7,111 nt of DNA from JBLIAZ01 sp047632015 (GTDB lineage: Bacteria; Bacteroidota; Bacteroidia; Flavobacteriales_C; GCA-002722245). Made by a program: the position numbers and the translations under genes. The notes below the pieces were generated by a model. That model searched no databases. It saw nothing but the letters and a program-made list of their open reading frames with translations, and had not been told where the DNA came from. The stretch spans positions 1-7,111 of the forward strand of contig JBLIBC010000139.1 of the NCBI GenBank assembly GCA_047632015.1. Reading direction: 5' to 3'. Positions 4,506-7,111 of this stretch are shown here, piece by piece (positions within the stretch are counted from its first letter, which is position 1; every line of letters starts with the position of its first letter).

Positions 4506-6863
4506 CTAAATCAATTTATTTTCGTTTTCGTCTACCTCATCAAAAAAATCAGTGTCTGATTTTTTAATTGCAATCAAATTATCGAGTGTCAATAGCAATG
4601 ATGGTAATAAAATTAAATTTGACAGCATTGCAATTAACAAAGTCATCGCCACCAACATTCCCAATGCTTGAGTACCTCCAAAATTTGATATTACAAAGAC
4701 ACCAAATCCAAAAAACAGCACTACCGAAGTGTATATCATACTCACTCCAGTTTCCTTTAATGCTTTTATTACCGCAATTTTTATATTCATGTTGTTAACA
4801 AGGAGTTCTTGCCTGTATTTTGATAAAAAATGAATGGTATCATCTACCGAAATCCCAAAAGCAATACTAAAAACCAGAATAGTTGAAGGCTTTATATTGA
4901 TGTTAAAATACCCCATTATAGCCGCCGTAAATACTAATGGAATTAAATTTGGTAAAATTGAAATCAAAACCATCCTAGCATTCCTAAACATGAATGCCAT
5001 GAAAATAGAAATTAAGACAATCGCTAAAAATAAGGTGAGTAACAGGTTGTAAATTAGTAAATTAACTCCCTTTGTAGCTATTACTCCTACACCGGTAAAG
5101 GTTACATCGTATTTTTCCGGATCAAAAATTTTATCAACTGTTACATTTAACCTACTAATTACCTCATCAATTTTTTTTGTTCCAACGTCTTTCATTTTTA
5201 AACTAACCCTGAGCTCTCTCCTATCATCGTCAATAAAAGAATTCATCGCCTTATTTGAAGATGTATTAGACCTTTTGGCATAGGCATAAATGAAACCTAT
5301 TTCATTTGACAAAGGCACATCGTACTCACTTTCATTGCCATTATAAAAAGCCTGTTTACTTGATTTTACGACATCCAACACAGACATTGGCTTAGAAAAC
5401 TCTGGGTACCTTTCAAGTTCATCATATAGTTTTTGAACCTTTTTTAACGTACTTAATTTCACAGCCTTACCCTTCTTTTTAGTGTCAATTAAAATTTCAA
5501 AAGGAATAATTCCACCAAGGGTACTTTCATAATACCTTAAATCAATCTTAACTGGGTTTTCATCTTTGATATCGTCAACTATCAAGGTGTCATTGTTCAA
5601 TTTTGAAATGCCATATCCTGCTACAATCGCAGAAAAAATCAAAAACACATACACGATTCCCCTGTAACTGACAGCAATCTTTACGAAAAAACTTAATATG
5701 CCATTAACCCAAGAATAGTCCAAGTGCTTGTAGTGCTTTTCATCAGGTGGAGCAAAAAAGCTGTACACAATTGGAATAATAAGTATAGAAAGCACAAATA
5801 CAGACATGATACTCAACGAGGCAACAATCCCAAATTCTTTAAGAATTATACTGGAGGTCAAAGCAAAAGTAGCGAAGCCAGCAGCTGTAGTAGCATTCGT
5901 CATTAATGTCGCATTCCCAACTTTATCAATAACCCTAGTCAATGACTTTGCCTGATTCTTATGACTTTTAAATTCAGTAAAATATTTATTTAGCAAAAAT
6001 ATGCAGTTTGGTATCCCGATGACAATGACCAGCGGAGGGATTAAACTTGTTAAAATGGTAATTTTAAAGCCAAGTATAGCCATTAAACCAAACGACCAGA
6101 CCACTGCAACTAACACAACCAACAAAGAAAGTATCACTGCTTTAAAGCTCCTTAAAAAGAAATATAAAATCAATGAAGTAAGTAATGCTGTGAGTCCCAA
6201 GAAAATAAAAATTTCCTGTTCAACCTGCGAGCTTAAAATTGCCCTGATGTATGGCATTCCTGAATAATTAAACGATATTCCACTTTCATTACTGAAATTG
6301 AATACGTCATCAACAACAGGAAGCACAAACTTATTCCGTTTTTGAGTAGACAAGGAATCACCATTAAAAACAACAGCAAACAAAGTGATCGAACTGCTTT
6401 TAGAATACAATATATTTTCAAAGAATGGTAAACTATACAGTTTGTTTTTTAGTTCATCCAGTTCCTCTTGCGTCTCCAATGGACCACCACCTCGCTTTAA
6501 CTCAAAACTCTTACTCTCTATGTTTTTTCCCAAATAATAAAAGTTGGTCACTCCAAAAATACTGTCGACAGCCGGATGTTTAGTTAAACCTGAGGTGAAC
6601 TTTTCTAATTTTTGATAATTACTTAGCTCAAAGATTGCTTCATCTTCCGTTGATATTAAAAACACGTTATCATTTGCTCCGTATTTCTCCTTGAATTCTG
6701 CAAAAACTGATGCCGTTGAATCGCTTTTAGGGAGCAGGTTAGAAACATCATGCGTTACCCTGTTTTTAGGCATTTGCATAGCCATAAAAAAGGTGACCAA
6801 TCCTAATATGATTAGAATCAGTATCCTATTTCTAAGAATAACAGTTGCGATTTTACGCCACAT
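4506..6863 (-). CDS. RND superfamily exporter (MMPL/Patched-like)
   Basis: This is an inner-membrane RND-superfamily permease of the predicted-exporter (MMPL/HpnN-like) branch, whose known members move lipids or other hydrophobic molecules using proton flow. The 785 residues have the expected duplicated layout: TM1 (11-30), a soluble extracytoplasmic domain (31-213), TM2-TM6 (about 216-236, 241-263, 268-292, 325-345, 347-370), TM7 (402-419), a second soluble domain (420-598) and TM8-TM12 (about 600-626, 629-650, 658-680, 707-727, 733-760), with an acidic cytoplasmic tail. TM10 carries the conserved GISVDDTIHFLSKYRQ (670-685), where Asp674-Asp675 are the likely proton relay. The matching TM4 site reads GIPNCIFLLNKY (283-294), with no aspartate. 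It is much shorter than HAE1-type drug pumps (about 1,000 residues), and no membrane-fusion or TolC partner is adjacent. The ATG at 6861-6863 precedes TM1 directly. It is the first gene of the five-gene unit. Substrate unknown. Confidence 0.92.
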   Translation of the reverse strand: MWRKIATVILRNRILILIILGLVTFFMAMQMPKNRVTHDVSNLLPKSDSTASVFAEFKEKYGANDNVFLISTEDEAIFELSNYQKLEKFTSGLTKHPAVDSIFGVTNFYYLGKNIESKSFELKRGGGPLETQEELDELKNKLYSLPFFENILYSKSSSITLFAVVFNGDSLSTQKRNKFVLPVVDDVFNFSNESGISFNYSGMPYIRAILSSQVEQEIFIFLGLTALLTSLILYFFLRSFKAVILSLLVVLVAVVWSFGLMAILGFKITILTSLIPPLVIVIGIPNCIFLLNKYFTEFKSHKNQAKSLTRVIDKVGNATLMTNATTAAGFATFALTSSIILKEFGIVASLSIMSVFVLSILIIPIVYSFFAPPDEKHYKHLDYSWVNGILSFFVKIAVSYRGIVYVFLIFSAIVAGYGISKLNNDTLIVDDIKDENPVKIDLRYYESTLGGIIPFEILIDTKKKGKAVKLSTLKKVQKLYDELERYPEFSKPMSVLDVVKSSKQAFYNGNESEYDVPLSNEIGFIYAYAKRSNTSSNKAMNSFIDDDRRELRVSLKMKDVGTKKIDEVISRLNVTVDKIFDPEKYDVTFTGVGVIATKGVNLLIYNLLLTLFLAIVLISIFMAFMFRNARMVLISILPNLIPLVFTAAIMGYFNINIKPSTILVFSIAFGISVDDTIHFLSKYRQELLVNNMNIKIAVIKALKETGVSMIYTSVVLFFGFGVFVISNFGGTQALGMLVAMTLLIAMLSNLILLPSLLLTLDNLIAIKKSDTDFFDEVDENENKLI

Positions 6864-6885
6864 AAAACATAATAACAGTACACAC

Positions 6886-6893
6886 CAAAAGTA
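6886..6893 (-). promoter_or_regulatory. Candidate -7 element for the exporter operon
   Basis: On the minus strand TACTTTTG matches the Bacteroidota -7 consensus TAnnTTTG exactly and lies 22 bases before the exporter ATG, giving a predicted leader of about 15 bases. The partner is imperfect: the only TTTG upstream (6907-6910 on the plus coordinate) lies 14 bases away rather than 19-21, and nothing like TTG sits at the ideal distance. The position fits a promoter for the five-gene unit, but the -33 element is weak or missing, so the call is tentative. Confidence 0.4.
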
Positions 6894-6902
6894 ACTACTA
6901 TA

Positions 6903-6940
6903 TTTTACAAAATAAGCATCTAGCTCGACCCTTTTTACAA
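6903..6940. repeat. Two direct copies of TTTTACAA, 30 bases apart
   Basis: The octamer TTTTACAA occurs at 6903-6910 and again at 6933-6940, exactly 30 bases start to start (about three helical turns, hence the same DNA face). Both lie upstream of the candidate exporter -7 element, which would suit a dimeric regulator. No dyad symmetry is seen within each copy, and AT-rich octamers recur by chance, so a regulatory role is speculative. Confidence 0.25.
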
Positions 6941-7083
6941 CAACTTTAGCACAACAATACTGAGTATCAATACATTTTGATTCTTTGAATAAAAAGAAAT
7001 TTCAAATTGGTCATCATATAATTCGCTTTACTTACTTGAAAATCATTAAATTCGCACCACTAAAAATTAAAAAAACCATACAA

Positions 7084-7111
7084 ATGAGTGAGACTAAGAC
7101 AAAAATCGGAA
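7084..7111 (+). CDS. Possible start of a divergent gene, cut by window edge
   Basis: An ATG at 7084-7086 opens a frame that reads MSETKTKIG before the window ends. It is preceded by an A-rich stretch (7062-7075), the kind of leader often seen before Bacteroidota genes lacking a Shine-Dalgarno sequence. It is oriented away from the exporter gene, which would make 6864-7083 a divergent intergenic region. The frame is also open upstream back to a TGA at 6961-6963 but contains no earlier ATG. Nine residues are too few to name it. A short Lys/Thr-rich start of this kind would fit, among others, a thiamine-monophosphate kinase, but that is only a guess. I see no convincing promoter for it. Confidence 0.4.

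Noticed and set aside
6233..6421. Minus-strand 62-codon frame rich in leucine and cysteine
   Set aside because: It overlaps the RND exporter gene on the same strand in another frame, and the exporter frame is continuous and motif-supported.
7012..7022. TATAAT-like hexamer as a sigma-70 style -10 box
   Set aside because: There is no TTGACA-like partner at 16-18 bases, and Bacteroidota use TAnnTTTG rather than TATAAT. The hexamer is expected by chance here.
6964..7083. Forty stop-free codons upstream of the ATG at 7084
   Set aside because: They contain no ATG and read as low-complexity Lys/Ile-rich sequence, so they are more likely an untranslated AT-rich leader than an N-terminal extension.
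1..7111. Mobile element, CRISPR array, tRNA, or defence system
   Set aside because: I saw no transposase or integrase motifs, no regularly spaced repeats, no cloverleaf-like sequence and no defence-type domains on either strand.

Overview
The window is AT-rich chromosomal DNA that looks like a member of the Bacteroidota, probably Flavobacteriales or a relative. Three things point there: the order rplM-rpsI-rpsB; a near-perfect Bacteroidota-type promoter (TTTG, 20 bases, TATTTTTG) in front of rplM; and the absence of clear Shine-Dalgarno sequences before the genes. All eight supported genes lie on the minus strand and are read from right to left. A short possible ninth gene starts on the plus strand at the right edge.

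Right block (about 6863 down to 1522): five tightly packed genes that look like one transcription unit. They encode a 785-residue RND/MMPL-type membrane exporter, an extended short-chain dehydrogenase/reductase resembling nucleotide-sugar epimerases/decarboxylases, a short-chain-type polyprenyl diphosphate synthase, a 117-residue protein I do not recognise, and TsaB of the tRNA t6A pathway. Junctions are a 1-base gap, a 17-base overlap, a 6-base gap and a 15-base gap. The first three genes could all serve envelope lipid or glycolipid metabolism, but a shared pathway is inference. TsaB is housekeeping.

Left block (about 1460 down to 1): a ribosomal protein operon with its own promoter, encoding L13 (GTG start), S9 and the first two thirds of S2, which runs off the left edge. 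The 128 bases between tsaB and rplM hold a hairpin straddling the tsaB stop codon, a small AT-rich hairpin next to a T8 tract, and the rplM promoter with a leader of roughly 30 bases.

The 220 bases between the exporter and the right-edge start codon appear to be a divergent intergenic region with a candidate -7 element for the exporter and an 8-base direct repeat. I see no tRNA, rRNA, CRISPR array, insertion sequence, phage gene or toxin-antitoxin pair. The window is largely ordinary core genome. The points most worth a second look are the unknown small protein, the exporter/epimerase/prenyl-synthase grouping, the asymmetric exporter motifs and the rplM start and leader.
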